Positions 37,522-46,244 of a stretch of DNA of 50,177 nucleotides are shown piece by piece. The DNA comes from Candidatus Scalindua sp. (GTDB lineage: Bacteria > Planctomycetota > Brocadiia > Brocadiales > Scalinduaceae). Where the stretch lies: positions 1 to 50,177 of the forward strand of contig JASMMK010000035.1 of NCBI GenBank assembly GCA_030748215.1, read 5' to 3'. The notes below the pieces were generated by a model. The model ran no database searches, was not told where the DNA came from, and saw only the letters and a list, made by a program, of their open reading frames with translations. Within the stretch, counting starts at the first letter, position 1. Every line of letters starts with the position of its first letter. Made by a program: the position numbers and the translations under genes.

Positions 37522-38288
37522 TTTACGCACTCCTTTAATTTAGCCATTATCACAGCAACTTCTGATAATAGCTGTTCATTATCGTTATATGCGGCATTTC
37601 CTCTTAAATCTGATTCTATTAACTGCTTGTTATACGAAATCGTTCCCAGTAAGGGAATATCCTTAAGTTCTTTCTTCATAAATTCACTGTGAGCATTATT
37701 CATTACTTTATTACCCACAGCATATACCGTTTTGATTCCAAGATCCGCAGCAAGCTTCCTCACTTGAAATGCGGTCTGTATACTCCTTTTGCCGGGCTCA
37801 ACAACAACAATCAGTGCTGTTACAGCCCTTATAGATGCACGTCCTAAATGCTCTATACCGGCTTCCATGTCTATGATAACTACTTCATCTCTCTGCAGTA
37901 TCAGATGATTTAACAACGTCTTAAGCATCACCCCTTCAGGACAGGCACATCCGCTTCCACCCCTTTTAATTGTGCCAAGGGTCATCAACCGCATACCGTC
38001 GTGTGTAATAGAGAGCTTTTCAGGAAGGTCGTTGACTGTCGGGTTTAGCTTGAAGAACTTACCGAACTCTTCTGATGAAGAACCTGTTCGCTCCTTTATA
38101 AGTTCCTTTAACTCAACTAGTGGTACTATTTTATCTGCATCTTTAATACCCAGGGCTGCCGCCAGATTAGCGTCAGGATCAGCATCAATTGCTATCACCT
38201 TACTGCCAATATCCGCAAGAAGCTTTGCCAGGGTCGCAGTTAATGTTGTCTTCCCAACACCACCTTTTCCTGAAACTGCAATTTTCAA
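37518..38288 (-). CDS. cooC: CooC-type CO dehydrogenase maturation ATPase
   Basis: Nickel-insertion ATPase of 256 residues, first gene of the operon. Deviant Walker A SGKGGVGKTTLTA, VIAIDADPDANLAAALG, the metal-binding CACPEGVML (CxC) and VVIIDMEAGIEHLGRASIR. The start is TTG at 38288 with only a weak upstream purine run. Its stop overlaps the acsA start, so it is the likely maturation factor for AcsA, while the other copy near acsD would serve AcsB. This division is inference from position. Confidence 0.92.
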   Translation of the reverse strand: MKIAVSGKGGVGKTTLTATLAKLLADIGSKVIAIDADPDANLAAALGIKDADKIVPLVELKELIKERTGSSSEEFGKFFKLNPTVNDLPEKLSITHDGMRLMTLGTIKRGGSGCACPEGVMLKTLLNHLILQRDEVVIIDMEAGIEHLGRASIRAVTALIVVVEPGKRSIQTAFQVRKLAADLGIKTVYAVGNKVMNNAHSEFMKKELKDIPLLGTISYNKQLIESDLRGNAAYNDNEQLLSEVAVIMAKLKECVK

Positions 38289-38340
38289 TCTATTATGCTG
38301 CTCTCTTTAATTTGTTGTGTATATATGTCTAAAGCGTATA

Positions 38341-38369
38341 ATTTTACAATAGAGTAAAATTCTTGTCAA
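38341..38369 (-). promoter_or_regulatory. Sigma70-type promoter of the acs operon
   Basis: On the minus strand TTGACA (38369-38364), a 17-base spacer and TAAAAT (38346-38341). Perfect -35, five of six at -10. The leader to cooC would be about 45 bases. It sits in the 236-base divergent gap. Confidence 0.6.
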
Positions 38370-38453
38370 ATATAAACTATCATTTTGCTATGTTCCACCT
38401 GTTTAACATTTTAACAATTAGATGGTACTAATGTATATATCAATGTTTATGTA

Positions 38454-38483
38454 TTGTCAGGCCATTTTCAATTGTAATATAAA
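38454..38483 (+). promoter_or_regulatory. Sigma70-type promoter candidate for the HAD/kinase fusion
   Basis: TTGTCA, an 18-base spacer and TATAAA, with a predicted leader of about 35 bases to the ATG at 38525. Divergent from the acs promoter. Confidence 0.45.
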
Positions 38484-38524
38484 TTGTAGAATATTATCTT
38501 AAATTTTTTATCAAAAATCTCGTT

Positions 38525-39790
38525 ATGTCTTCTAACAACAAGAAGTTAATAATATTTGATGTAGACGGTGTAATTTTCAAAAGCCAGCTTTTGCTGAGTT
38601 TTTCACGGTATTCCGGTATTTTAAACTATTTGAAAGCAATGTACCTATGTTTTTTATTCTGTATCAATTCTTTAAATATACGTGTTTTGCTTGAAAGGAT
38701 ATATATCAACATAAAGGGGTTAAAAGAGGATGATTTATGGCGTGTTTACCATAAAATGAAGATTGTGCAGAATGCTGAGGAGACTATTCGTGAAATCAGC
38801 AAAAAGGGCCATGTTGTTGCATTAATAAGCAGTGGAGTACCAGATTTCCTGATAAAGGACCTTACAGATAAACTGCATGCCGATTGTGGATATGGAATTG
38901 TGGTAGAAATAAAGAGCGGTGTCTGCACCGGTAAGATTGGCGGCTCGCTCTCTTACAGTGAAGGTAAGATTCAGATTGTCGAAGAAATGCTGAAAAAACG
39001 TAATATGACGTGGGATGATGTGGTTGTTGTGGGAGATGACAGGAACAATCTGGACATTATGGAACTTGCAAAGGTCAGCATTGGGTTTAATTCATACTAT
39101 CCTGTTCGAAAAAGGGCAAAATACCTGGCAGACGGAAATGACTTGAGAAAAGTCCTGGATTTTATAAATATTGAGAATGAACCAACTTTTGACGAACTCA
39201 GTGCGGGTCTGGAACATGAGAGTTCTTCAGCCCGGGGCCAGGAACTCAGACGTAAGGGAATTCATACCTGTGCACTGTTTATCCCTTTGCTTGCAGGGGT
39301 TAACTATATGCTGGCATTAGAGTTGCTACTAGCCATAACAGTTGTGTATGCAGTTTCCGAATGTGCAAGGCTCAATGGGGTCTGCTTTCCTGTGCTTAGT
39401 TACATTACAAGCTCATGTGTTCGTTCCGGTGAAAGAAGAAGATTTGCATTTGCTCCTGTTACACTTGCTTTAGGCGTTCTATTGTCTTTGGTACTGTTTC
39501 CAACATTAATAGCGTATGTTACGATAGCCATTCTCGCCTGTGCGGACAGCCTGGCAACAATTGTTGGAAAGTTCTATGGAAGGATCCGGATTCCTTATAA
39601 TCACAAAAAAAGTATAGAGGGATCTGCCGCTTTCTTTATTACCGCATTAATATGTGCCGCTATCTATCTACCCCTAAAGACGGCATTGATAGTCTCCCTG
39701 GTATCTTGTATAATCGAGAGTTTACCTGTAAATCACGATAATATTACCATTCCCCTGGGAACGGGACTGTTTTTGAGTCTGCTGATATGA
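38525..39790 (+). CDS. HAD phosphatase fused to a dolichol/phytol-kinase-like membrane domain
   Basis: A 421-residue two-domain protein. Residues of about 1-215 are a SerB-like HAD phosphatase: LIIFDVDGVIFKS with both catalytic Asp, LISSGVPDFL, and VVVVGDDRNNLDIMELAK. Residues of about 235-421 are membranous and match the CTP-dependent polyprenol/phytol kinase family: a leading RRKGIHTCALF, ACADSLATIVGKFYGR, YNHKKSIEGSAAFF and the closing ESLPVNHDNITIPLG. About six helices are visible. One chain could therefore make and remove a lipid phosphate, or recycle one. I know no characterised example. The stop overlaps the ruvX start as ATGA. Confidence 0.8.
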   Translation: MSSNNKKLIIFDVDGVIFKSQLLLSFSRYSGILNYLKAMYLCFLFCINSLNIRVLLERIYINIKGLKEDDLWRVYHKMKIVQNAEETIREISKKGHVVALISSGVPDFLIKDLTDKLHADCGYGIVVEIKSGVCTGKIGGSLSYSEGKIQIVEEMLKKRNMTWDDVVVVGDDRNNLDIMELAKVSIGFNSYYPVRKRAKYLADGNDLRKVLDFINIENEPTFDELSAGLEHESSSARGQELRRKGIHTCALFIPLLAGVNYMLALELLLAITVVYAVSECARLNGVCFPVLSYITSSCVRSGERRRFAFAPVTLALGVLLSLVLFPTLIAYVTIAILACADSLATIVGKFYGRIRIPYNHKKSIEGSAAFFITALICAAIYLPLKTALIVSLVSCIIESLPVNHDNITIPLGTGLFLSLLI

Positions 39791-40227
39791 GAATACTGGG
39801 CATTGATTATGGAGCAAAGAGGGTTGGCCTGGCGATTAGCTCTCCGGTTGGGTTAATTGCACAAGGTCTCCCAACAATAGAGCGTATTGACGGTTTGGAC
39901 TACATGGATGAGCTGGCAGACGTAATCAAAGAAAAAGAGGTGGAAGAGATAGTCATTGGCCTTCCGAAAAATATGAATGGTTCTATCGGAGAAAAAGCCG
40001 AGGAGATTCTCGCGTTAGTTGAAACACTTAAGTCAAAATTTAATCTTCCTGTTCATACTTTTGATGAAAGGCTTACGACAGTGAGGGCCCACAAGGCCAT
40101 GGCCGGAGCAAAGATGTCTAAAAAAGGGAAGAAAAAGAGGGTGGATATGATTGCCGCACAGTTCATACTGCAGGCTTATCTTGATCAAAAAAGTCGAAGC
40201 GAGGATCAGGATTGGGAGGATGAGTAG
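39787..40227 (+). CDS. ruvX: RuvX/YqgF-family RNase H-fold nuclease
   Basis: Putative Holliday junction resolvase also tied to 16S rRNA 5'-end processing. The 146-residue protein starts MRILGIDYGAKRVGLAIS with the first metal Asp, then IVIGLPKNMNGSIGE, VHTFDERLTTVRAHKAM and the late Asp in KRVDMIAAQFILQAYLD. It overlaps the preceding gene by four bases and is followed immediately by the U32 gene, so the three genes are one transcription unit. Confidence 0.94.
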   Translation: MRILGIDYGAKRVGLAISSPVGLIAQGLPTIERIDGLDYMDELADVIKEKEVEEIVIGLPKNMNGSIGEKAEEILALVETLKSKFNLPVHTFDERLTTVRAHKAMAGAKMSKKGKKKRVDMIAAQFILQAYLDQKSRSEDQDWEDE

Positions 40228-41475
40228 ATGATAGAACAAACCAAAAAAAAATATAGGAAACCTGAACTTGTCTCGCCGGCTGGGAGTCTGGATAAGTTAA
40301 AGACAGCCATAGAATACGGCGCGGATGCGGTATATGCCGGGGGTAAGGACTTTAATCTGAGAAATTCTGCAGCCAATTTCTCTCTGGATGAGATTGGATC
40401 CGCTGTTGAGTATGTACATGAAAGAGGGAAGAAATTATATATTACCCTTAACATTTTCGCGCATAATTGCCATATAAATAAAGCGGAGCAATACATGAAG
40501 GAGCTGGGAGAACATGATGTTGATGCCTTTATAGTTTCCGACCCGGGAGTCATGTCTCTTGTTAAAGAGATAATACCGGGCGCAAACATTCACATCAGCA
40601 CTCAGGCTAACTGCACAAACACTAAAGCGGCAGATTTCTGGTACAGTCAGGGAGCTAAAAGGGTTGTGCTGGCAAGAGAGTTATCGTTAAATGAAGTTGC
40701 AGATGTAAGTAATAATAGTCAGTGCGCAACCGAGGTGTTCGTTCAAGGCGCAATGTGCCTCTCCTATTCAGGGAGATGTTATTTAAGCTCGTATATGGCT
40801 AATCGTGGGGCAAATCTCGGAGACTGTGCACAATCATGCCGCTGGAAATATTCTCTTGTTGAAGAAGAGCGCCCGAATGAATATTACCCGATTGTTGAAG
40901 ACGGAGAGTTCGCTTCTGTCATGAGTTCACGCGACCTCTGTATGATCCAGCATATTCCGGAACTGATTTCCGCCGGTGCTGACGCATGGAAGATAGAGGG
41001 CAGGATGAAAAGTCAGTATTATGTTGCTACAGTAACAAGAGTATATCGTGAGGCAATAGATATGTTCTTTGGTGATAGAACATATGAATATCAGGATAGA
41101 TGGCTGGAGGAGCTGGGAAAGATCAGCAACAGGGGATACAACACCGGCTTCTTCCTTGGCAGTCCCGGCCTGGATGGGCAAAGGGTAGGCGAGGAGAGCG
41201 GATATACACAGGACTATAAATTTGTCGGCCTGATTGGCAAACCGAAAGATGAGAAGCTTATTGAAGTGGTTGTTAAAAATTCTTTTAGTGTTGGTGAAAA
41301 TATCGAAGTGATGGGAAGGAACTCCTGCCAGGACTTTGTGCAGAATATAAAGGAGATATACAATAAGCACATGGAGCCGGTACAAAAGGCAAATCCCGGA
41401 CAATCCTTTTTTATCATCCCTGAAAAACCTGTAGAAGAGTATTTTATTTTAAGAAGGAAGGTAGATAGTCACTAG
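40228..41475 (+). CDS. U32 peptidase-family protein, TrhP/YegQ-like
   Basis: A 415-residue member of the U32 family, now known to act mostly in RNA and cofactor hydroxylation with Fe-S clusters rather than as proteases. PELVSPAGSLDKLKTAIEYG, ADAVYAGGKDFNLRN, the signature FVQGAMCLSYSGRCYLSSYM with GDCAQSCRW (cluster cysteines), and AWKIEGRMKSQYYVA. The C-terminal beta domain (FVGLIGKPKDEKLIEVVV) is typical of YegQ/TrhP, which makes 5-hydroxyuridine in tRNA with prephenate. Starts directly after the ruvX stop. Function by family only. Confidence 0.88.
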   Translation: MIEQTKKKYRKPELVSPAGSLDKLKTAIEYGADAVYAGGKDFNLRNSAANFSLDEIGSAVEYVHERGKKLYITLNIFAHNCHINKAEQYMKELGEHDVDAFIVSDPGVMSLVKEIIPGANIHISTQANCTNTKAADFWYSQGAKRVVLARELSLNEVADVSNNSQCATEVFVQGAMCLSYSGRCYLSSYMANRGANLGDCAQSCRWKYSLVEEERPNEYYPIVEDGEFASVMSSRDLCMIQHIPELISAGADAWKIEGRMKSQYYVATVTRVYREAIDMFFGDRTYEYQDRWLEELGKISNRGYNTGFFLGSPGLDGQRVGEESGYTQDYKFVGLIGKPKDEKLIEVVVKNSFSVGENIEVMGRNSCQDFVQNIKEIYNKHMEPVQKANPGQSFFIIPEKPVEEYFILRRKVDSH

Positions 41476-41491
41476 TCAATGTTCATTCGTG

Positions 41492-42583
41492 TTACTTTGT
41501 GGCAAGTAGCTTCTCCACCCCACTAAAAACATCATCCGGCAGTATCGATGACATGCATATCGGATCACCACAGGTTCTTTTCCTGCACGGGCTGCACGGG
41601 ACATCTTTCTTTATCACTATTGCCGTGCCGTCGTACGGCCCGTAGATAGCAGGGTCTTTAGGCCCATAAATACCGACTACCGGAATTCCCATGATAGAGG
41701 CGATATGCAGTGGGCCGGTGTCTCCGCCAATAAAGAGAGTTGCGCGTTTTATCAGTTCTGTCAGCTGCTTGATGGACTTTGTCTCGCATGCAGGGAGTGC
41801 CTTGTGTTTCATGTTTCCTACGATCTCTTTTACTGTATCAATTTCACCGGGCCCCCAGGTAAGAATCACATTTGCGTCATATTTGTCCTGAATCATATCC
41901 GCTAATAAAGTATAATTTTCTGCTGACCACTGTTTAAAAGATCCGAATTTACTTGTACCGGGATGGATAATTACAATTGGCAGTGAAGGGTCAGCGTTTT
42001 CATTGATAAAATTAGAGATATACTCTTCGTCGTCTCTGGTTACAGGAAGCTCCGGTTGCAGGAAGCTTGTTTCAATATCCAACTCTTTCAGCAGTGAGAG
42101 ATTCTTCTCTATTCTGTGGATCTTATTCCCGGCAGGATACGCATGGTGCTGCGTGGACAGATAGTTGAGCTCTTTGCAGTAGCCCCTTCCAAATCCAAGC
42201 CTGTTTCCGGAACCTGTTATCAAGTTCATAACCGCACTCTTAAGATTACCCTGAAAATCAATGACGAGGTCGTAATGGTTGCTACGAAGCTGCTTATAAA
42301 ATGAGAGAGATTCAGAGATGATATTAAGTGATCTGTTCACTTTCAATATTCCGCTCTGCCATTTCTTTCTTGGATAAATAATTACTTCATCAACGTCGGG
42401 GTGATCTCTAAGAATTTCACTGGCCCTGTCTTCTACCAGCCACGTTATCTTTGAACCGGGAAATTGAGCGCGCAATCGCCTGAGAGCGGGAAGTACGTTA
42501 ATTACATCACCAATAGCGCTGAGGCGAATAATTAAAATATTTTCAGGATTTTTAGTCAGCACCATGTTCTCTGTTATTTTCAA
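41492..42583 (-). CDS. Glycosyltransferase family 9, LPS heptosyltransferase-like
   Basis: Adds heptose (or a similar sugar) to the LPS inner core at the cytoplasmic face. The 363-residue GT-B protein has ILIIRLSAIGDVINVLPALR, the acceptor-side DLVIDFQGNLKSAV, VIIHPGTSKFGSFKQW, and the nucleotide-sugar site FIGGDTGPLHIASIMGIP with YGPKDPAIYGPY. A C-terminal Cys cluster (CSPCRKRTCGDPICM) is common in the family. Start may be TTG 42583 or the ATG at 42565; neither has a strong ribosome site. Convergent with the U32 gene, 16 bases apart. WaaC versus WaaF type not resolved. Confidence 0.88.
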   Translation of the reverse strand: MKITENMVLTKNPENILIIRLSAIGDVINVLPALRRLRAQFPGSKITWLVEDRASEILRDHPDVDEVIIYPRKKWQSGILKVNRSLNIISESLSFYKQLRSNHYDLVIDFQGNLKSAVMNLITGSGNRLGFGRGYCKELNYLSTQHHAYPAGNKIHRIEKNLSLLKELDIETSFLQPELPVTRDDEEYISNFINENADPSLPIVIIHPGTSKFGSFKQWSAENYTLLADMIQDKYDANVILTWGPGEIDTVKEIVGNMKHKALPACETKSIKQLTELIKRATLFIGGDTGPLHIASIMGIPVVGIYGPKDPAIYGPYDGTAIVIKKDVPCSPCRKRTCGDPICMSSILPDDVFSGVEKLLATK

Positions 42584-42720
42584 TAAATAGTAGCCTTCAG
42601 ATGGGTCCTAGCCCAACTGATAATGAATGACATTCTACAAATTTTCGGCTGAGAATGGAAATGATTCTTTGATTGTTGTTTTGGAATAGATTCATGGTGA
42701 TATCTCATTATAAGTCTTTT

Positions 42721-42749
42721 TTGACATGTCGGTTACACTGTAGTATAAT
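42721..42749 (+). promoter_or_regulatory. Perfect-consensus sigma70 promoter giving a near-leaderless mRNA
   Basis: TTGACA (42721-42726), a 17-base spacer and TATAAT (42744-42749), matching consensus at all 12 positions. The expected transcription start, about seven bases past the -10 box, falls within one to three bases of the ATG at 42759. Confidence 0.82.
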
Positions 42750-42758
42750 CTCCCGACA

Positions 42759-43670
42759 ATGAAGAATGTGGAACTACCTGCTTATTTCTCAACCCGGAGC
42801 AAGGGCAAAGTGACATTATATGTCAAAAAGGAATATGAAAACAGGATGTCTGATAAAGACATTGAGGGATTATTTGGCCTTTGCACAGGACCCACTTCTG
42901 ATTTAAACCATACGGACAGACACGAAGCAGACGATTCATACCGGGGAAGATCAACTTGCAAGACTCTAAGAATAGATAGCCTTGGTGACGAGAGTTTTAT
43001 CGTGAGGGAGTACTGGCATGGCGGGATGGTTGGCAAGATATTCAAGGACTTTTTCTGCGACGATATGCGTCCTCTCAGGGAGCTGTCGGTATGTGAGGCC
43101 GCGAGTAAGGGAGGTATCAACACTACTGAGATAATTGCAATTGTTAAAAGCAAGGCTTTTGGACCTCTATACAAGTTCCGGTTAGTTACCAGGGAGATAA
43201 CAGAGTCCACAGACTTGATAGAATTGCTTCTGCATTCAGAAGAAAACGGATTATTTGAACAGAAGAAGCAGATCATTGATAAACTGGCAAAAGCAGTGAA
43301 TGATATGCACAACGTGGGTATCTACCATGCAGACCTGCATCTTAAGAATATCCTTGTCAGGTCTGGTCCCGGTGGAGGAGTTCAGGTCTATATAATTGAC
43401 CTTGATAAGTCCGGACAGCATGAGAAGATTAGTTTTGAAAGTAAAATGAAGAACATAATGCGACTGGACAGATCAGTTGTAAAATTGAGAAGAAAAAATC
43501 GGGAACTGTTCAGCAAGACATTTCCTGTGTCTAAAACTGACAGAGTAAGGTTTCTGAAAAAATATATAGAACTGGATAGTGGATCTGATAAACCGATTAG
43601 ACATTACCTGCAATCTTACAACAGTAACCATGCTCTTCACAAATTGTGGTGGTGTATGGGTGGGGGGTAG
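42759..43670 (+). CDS. Kdo/WaaP-family lipopolysaccharide kinase
   Basis: Protein-kinase-fold enzyme of 303 residues that phosphorylates LPS core sugars (KdkA/WaaP/InaA group). Seen are FIVREYWHGGMVGKIFKDFF near the N-terminus, then the catalytic loop GIYHADLHLKNILV with Asp and Asn (about residue 190), and the metal Asp in VYIIDLDKSGQ. The LPS role is supported by the adjacent heptosyltransferase and by kdsA elsewhere in the window. The gene has no Shine-Dalgarno and starts about ten bases after a perfect promoter, so it is probably translated from a leaderless message. It ends nine bases before plsY. Confidence 0.83.
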   Translation: MKNVELPAYFSTRSKGKVTLYVKKEYENRMSDKDIEGLFGLCTGPTSDLNHTDRHEADDSYRGRSTCKTLRIDSLGDESFIVREYWHGGMVGKIFKDFFCDDMRPLRELSVCEAASKGGINTTEIIAIVKSKAFGPLYKFRLVTREITESTDLIELLLHSEENGLFEQKKQIIDKLAKAVNDMHNVGIYHADLHLKNILVRSGPGGGVQVYIIDLDKSGQHEKISFESKMKNIMRLDRSVVKLRRKNRELFSKTFPVSKTDRVRFLKKYIELDSGSDKPIRHYLQSYNSNHALHKLWWCMGGG

Positions 43671-43679
43671 TTATTAATT

Positions 43680-44315
43680 ATGATTATATCATGTATAATT
43701 GGAATCGTTTTGTCGTATCTGCTCGGAAGTATACCTTTTGGTTATTTAATAGCCATAACCAAGGGTATTGATATTCGAACAGAGGGCAGTGGAAACATTG
43801 GCGCCACAAATGTAAGCAGGGTGCTTGGGAGAAAGTATGGGCTGATAATCTTCTTCCTGGATATGTTTAAGGCGTTTGCGGCAGTATTCTTTGTGCCGCT
43901 TCTTTTCAGTGGAATAACATTCCCTACGACGCCTGACAATCTATTGGTTATCCTGTGTGGATTCAGCGCTATTCTTGGCCATGCATTCCCGGTGTTTCTA
44001 AAATTCAGGGGAGGTAAAGCGGTCGCCACCTGTTTTGGCGTCTTTATCTGGCTGGCGCCATTAGCTGTCGGAATATCGTTTGGTGCGTGGGTTATAACTG
44101 TGTTGGTATCACGTTACGTATCTTTAGGATCAATGATAGGTACAGTGTCTCTTGCTTTGGTTCTTCTGTTTGTTTTGGATTCACCTTTTGGAGCCGATAT
44201 ATACCTGATGCTTCTGTCGATTGCAGTCACTATTCTTGTGATCGCAAAGCACACATCAAATATACAGAGAATTGTTTCAGGAACAGAAAAGAGGGTCTTT
44301 GCTAAAAAAAAATGA
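43680..44315 (+). CDS. plsY: Acyl-phosphate:glycerol-3-phosphate acyltransferase
   Basis: Integral membrane enzyme of 211 residues that acylates position 1 of glycerol-3-phosphate using acyl-phosphate, the first step in phospholipid synthesis. The three family motifs are visible: YLLGSIPFGYLIA with the first conserved Ser, the RTEGSGNIGATNVSRVLGRK loop, and GHAFPVFLKFRGGKAVAT, with five hydrophobic spans. It follows the LPS kinase gene closely with a G-rich ribosome site and is probably cotranscribed. The C-terminal end KHTSNIQRIVSGTEKRV is typical. Confidence 0.95.
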   Translation: MIISCIIGIVLSYLLGSIPFGYLIAITKGIDIRTEGSGNIGATNVSRVLGRKYGLIIFFLDMFKAFAAVFFVPLLFSGITFPTTPDNLLVILCGFSAILGHAFPVFLKFRGGKAVATCFGVFIWLAPLAVGISFGAWVITVLVSRYVSLGSMIGTVSLALVLLFVLDSPFGADIYLMLLSIAVTILVIAKHTSNIQRIVSGTEKRVFAKKK

Positions 44316-44322
44316 GACTAAA

Positions 44323-44355
44323 GGTGTATTCGCTTCGCTTAATCCACCCTACACG
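44323..44355. repeat. Dispersed intergenic element of the GTAGGGTGGATTAAGCG type
   Basis: The minus strand of 44323-44355 reads GTAGGGTGGATTAAGCGAAG and then GCGAATACACC. This resembles an imperfect palindrome (GGTGxATT...AATCCACC) that I recall from intergenic DNA of many unrelated bacteria. It lies in the 137-base gap between plsY and hemB. Confidence 0.5.
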
Positions 44356-44363
44356 CTAATGAC

Positions 44364-44387
44364 TTTAGAATTGTTGACAATTCTAAA
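44364..44387. terminator. Perfect hairpin between convergent plsY and hemB
   Basis: TTTAGAATTG and CAATTCTAAA form a ten-pair stem with a TTGA loop, with A residues following on the plus strand and T residues on the minus side. A bidirectional transcription stop is plausible; there is no long T-run on the plus strand. Confidence 0.45.
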
Positions 44388-44403
44388 AATTTGGCCTGTT
44401 TCT

Positions 44404-44431
44404 TAACCCGCAACCTGTAACTCGCAACTCG
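44404..44431. repeat. Heptanucleotide repeat array, four units
   Basis: TAACCCG CAACCTG TAACTCG CAACTCG: four phased seven-base units of the pattern YAACYYG. Same family as the arrays at 47789, 47868, 49434 and 50004. Confidence 0.8.
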
Positions 44432-44452
44432 TTTCACTTAGTCACTTTTAAC

Positions 44453-45445
44453 TTACTCTGCCATCCAGCGTGCAGCGTCTTTTGCCCAGTAAGTGAGTAT
44501 GATGTCTGCACCTGCTCTTTTAATACTCATTAGAGTTTCCATCGCAACCGCTTTCTCATCAAGCCATCCTTTTTCATGGGCAGCCTTGACCATGGAGAAC
44601 TCTCCACTTACATTGTATGCGGCTATTGGATGACCAAAGTTATCTTTTATAACCCTGATAATATCAAGATATGGAAGTGCGGGTTTTACCATCACAATAT
44701 CGGCTCCCTCGTCAATATCCAGGGACACTTCACGTATAGCCTCTTCCGAGTTTGGTATATCCATCTGGTACGACCTTCTGTCTCCAAAGCTTGGTGGAGA
44801 CTCAGCCGCATCTCTGAAAGGGCCGTAGTATGCCGAAGCATATTTAGCGGAGTAAGCCATTATTGGGATGTTGTCAAAGCCATTATCATCCAGAATCTCT
44901 CTGATCGCGCCTACACGTCCATCCATCATGTCACTCGGTGCGACGATGTCAACACCGGCTTCAGCGTGTGACAGAGCCTCTTTGGTCAGTAGTTTAACTG
45001 TCTCATCATTGTCGATAAGATATTCACCGCTCGCTTCATCTTTTTTAATGAAACCGCAGTGCCCATGGTTTGTATATTCACACATGCAGACATCGGTGAT
45101 AACCAGTATACCAGATACATTCTCCTTAATTGCCCTTACCGCTTTCTGTATGATACCATCATCAGCATACGCTTCAGTACCTAACTCATCTTTGGAACTT
45201 GGAATACCGAACAGGATCACGCCCGGTATACCGAGAGATGCCAGCTCTTTGACCTCTTCTACAAGAGTGTCCACAGAAAACTGATAATTGCCTGGCATTG
45301 TCGCAATCTCTTTCTTGATTCCGCTTCCGGGACGAACGAAAAGCGGCATAATAAGGTCTTTAACAGTTAACTGATTCTCCTGAACCAGATCACGTATAAG
45401 TTTATTACTTCTCAGCCTGCGAGGGCGATATTTTGGAAAGTGCAT
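44453..45445 (-). CDS. hemB: Porphobilinogen synthase (delta-aminolevulinate dehydratase)
   Basis: Joins two 5-aminolevulinate molecules into porphobilinogen for haem, sirohaem and corrinoids, all relevant to a B12-dependent pathway like acs. The 330-residue TIM barrel has [21 protein letters not shown], the zinc-type Cys motif [51 protein letters not shown] with the first active Lys and [14 protein letters not shown] with the Schiff-base Lys. AAAGGA precedes the ATG by about ten bases. Confidence 0.97.
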   Translation of the reverse strand: MHFPKYRPRRLRSNKLIRDLVQENQLTVKDLIMPLFVRPGSGIKKEIATMPGNYQFSVDTLVEEVKELASLGIPGVILFGIPSSKDELGTEAYADDGIIQKAVRAIKENVSGILVITDVCMCEYTNHGHCGFIKKDEASGEYLIDNDETVKLLTKEALSHAEAGVDIVAPSDMMDGRVGAIREILDDNGFDNIPIMAYSAKYASAYYGPFRDAAESPPSFGDRRSYQMDIPNSEEAIREVSLDIDEGADIVMVKPALPYLDIIRVIKDNFGHPIAAYNVSGEFSMVKAAHEKGWLDEKAVAMETLMSIKRAGADIILTYWAKDAARWMAE

Positions 45446-45487
45446 TATAATGTTCCTTTAAAAATTGTTTCTATATAACGAATACAT

Positions 45488-45515
45488 AGTTTATAGTGTA
45501 CAACCATTTTGTCAA
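45488..45515 (-). promoter_or_regulatory. Promoter candidate for hemB
   Basis: On the minus strand TTGACA (45515-45510), a 16-base spacer and TAAACT (45493-45488), leaving a leader of about 36 bases. Perfect -35, weaker -10. Confidence 0.4.
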
Positions 45516-45562
45516 ATAATATATTCTATTTGGAATAGACAGGCATATAGGAGGCAAACATA

Positions 45563-46129
45563 ATGGAGGAGTTGATACATTTTCTCTTTGAAGCCGGACA
45601 TCTGAAAAACGTAGATAGAAGCGGTTGGTGGTTGCTTGGAAACAAAAATCCCGAGAGTGTCGCTGAACACTCTTTTCGTTGTACAATCCTGGGATACATA
45701 TTGGCAAAACTGGAAAAGGTAGATACATCCAAGGTGGTGATGATGTGCCTCTTTCATGATGTACATGAGACAAGGACAAATGATCTACATAAAGTAGTAC
45801 AAAAATACATAGATCTCGATGAGGCGGGAGACAAAGCGACTCAGGACCAGTTGGAACCAATAAAAGGTCCTGTAGGTGATGATATAGCGGATGCATTAAG
45901 TGAACTGACAAATGAGGAGACCAGAGAGAGTATGGTCGCTAAGGACGCGGACATACTGGAATGTGCTATCCAGGCTAGAGAGTATCAGGTCCAGGGTTAT
46001 GAAGGTGCCTCTGACTGGCTCGACAGGGCTGATGAGAAGCTTAAATGTGAATCATCCAGAAAGCTCCTGGCCGTTTTAAAAGTTTCTGATCCCGGCGAGT
46101 GGTGGAAAAAGCTGAAAGTCAGGAAATAA
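45563..46129 (+). CDS. HD-domain phosphohydrolase, YfbR/HDDC2-like
   Basis: A 188-residue metal-dependent hydrolase probably acting on 5'-deoxynucleotides. It shows the spaced HD residues: His in NPESVAEHSFRCTILGYILA, the HD pair in MMCLFHDVHETRTNDL, and the later Asp in MVAKDADILECAIQAREY. The DADxLE helix is characteristic of this group. AGGAGG lies about seven bases before the ATG. Divergent from hemB; stands alone. Confidence 0.85.
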   Translation: MEELIHFLFEAGHLKNVDRSGWWLLGNKNPESVAEHSFRCTILGYILAKLEKVDTSKVVMMCLFHDVHETRTNDLHKVVQKYIDLDEAGDKATQDQLEPIKGPVGDDIADALSELTNEETRESMVAKDADILECAIQAREYQVQGYEGASDWLDRADEKLKCESSRKLLAVLKVSDPGEWWKKLKVRK

Positions 46130-46209
46130 AAACCTGCCTGACTGATTGCAGCTTAAAACAGTAATACAGGCCTGATAATAAAGAATCACATCATCAAATT
46201 AAAAATATT

Positions 46210-46238
46210 TTGACAATCATTACATATTATCCTAGAAT
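46210..46238 (+). promoter_or_regulatory. Sigma70-type promoter for thiC
   Basis: TTGACA (46210-46215), a 17-base spacer and TAGAAT (46233-46238). It predicts a thiC leader of about 190 bases. Confidence 0.6.
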
Positions 46239-46244
46239 TTTGGG

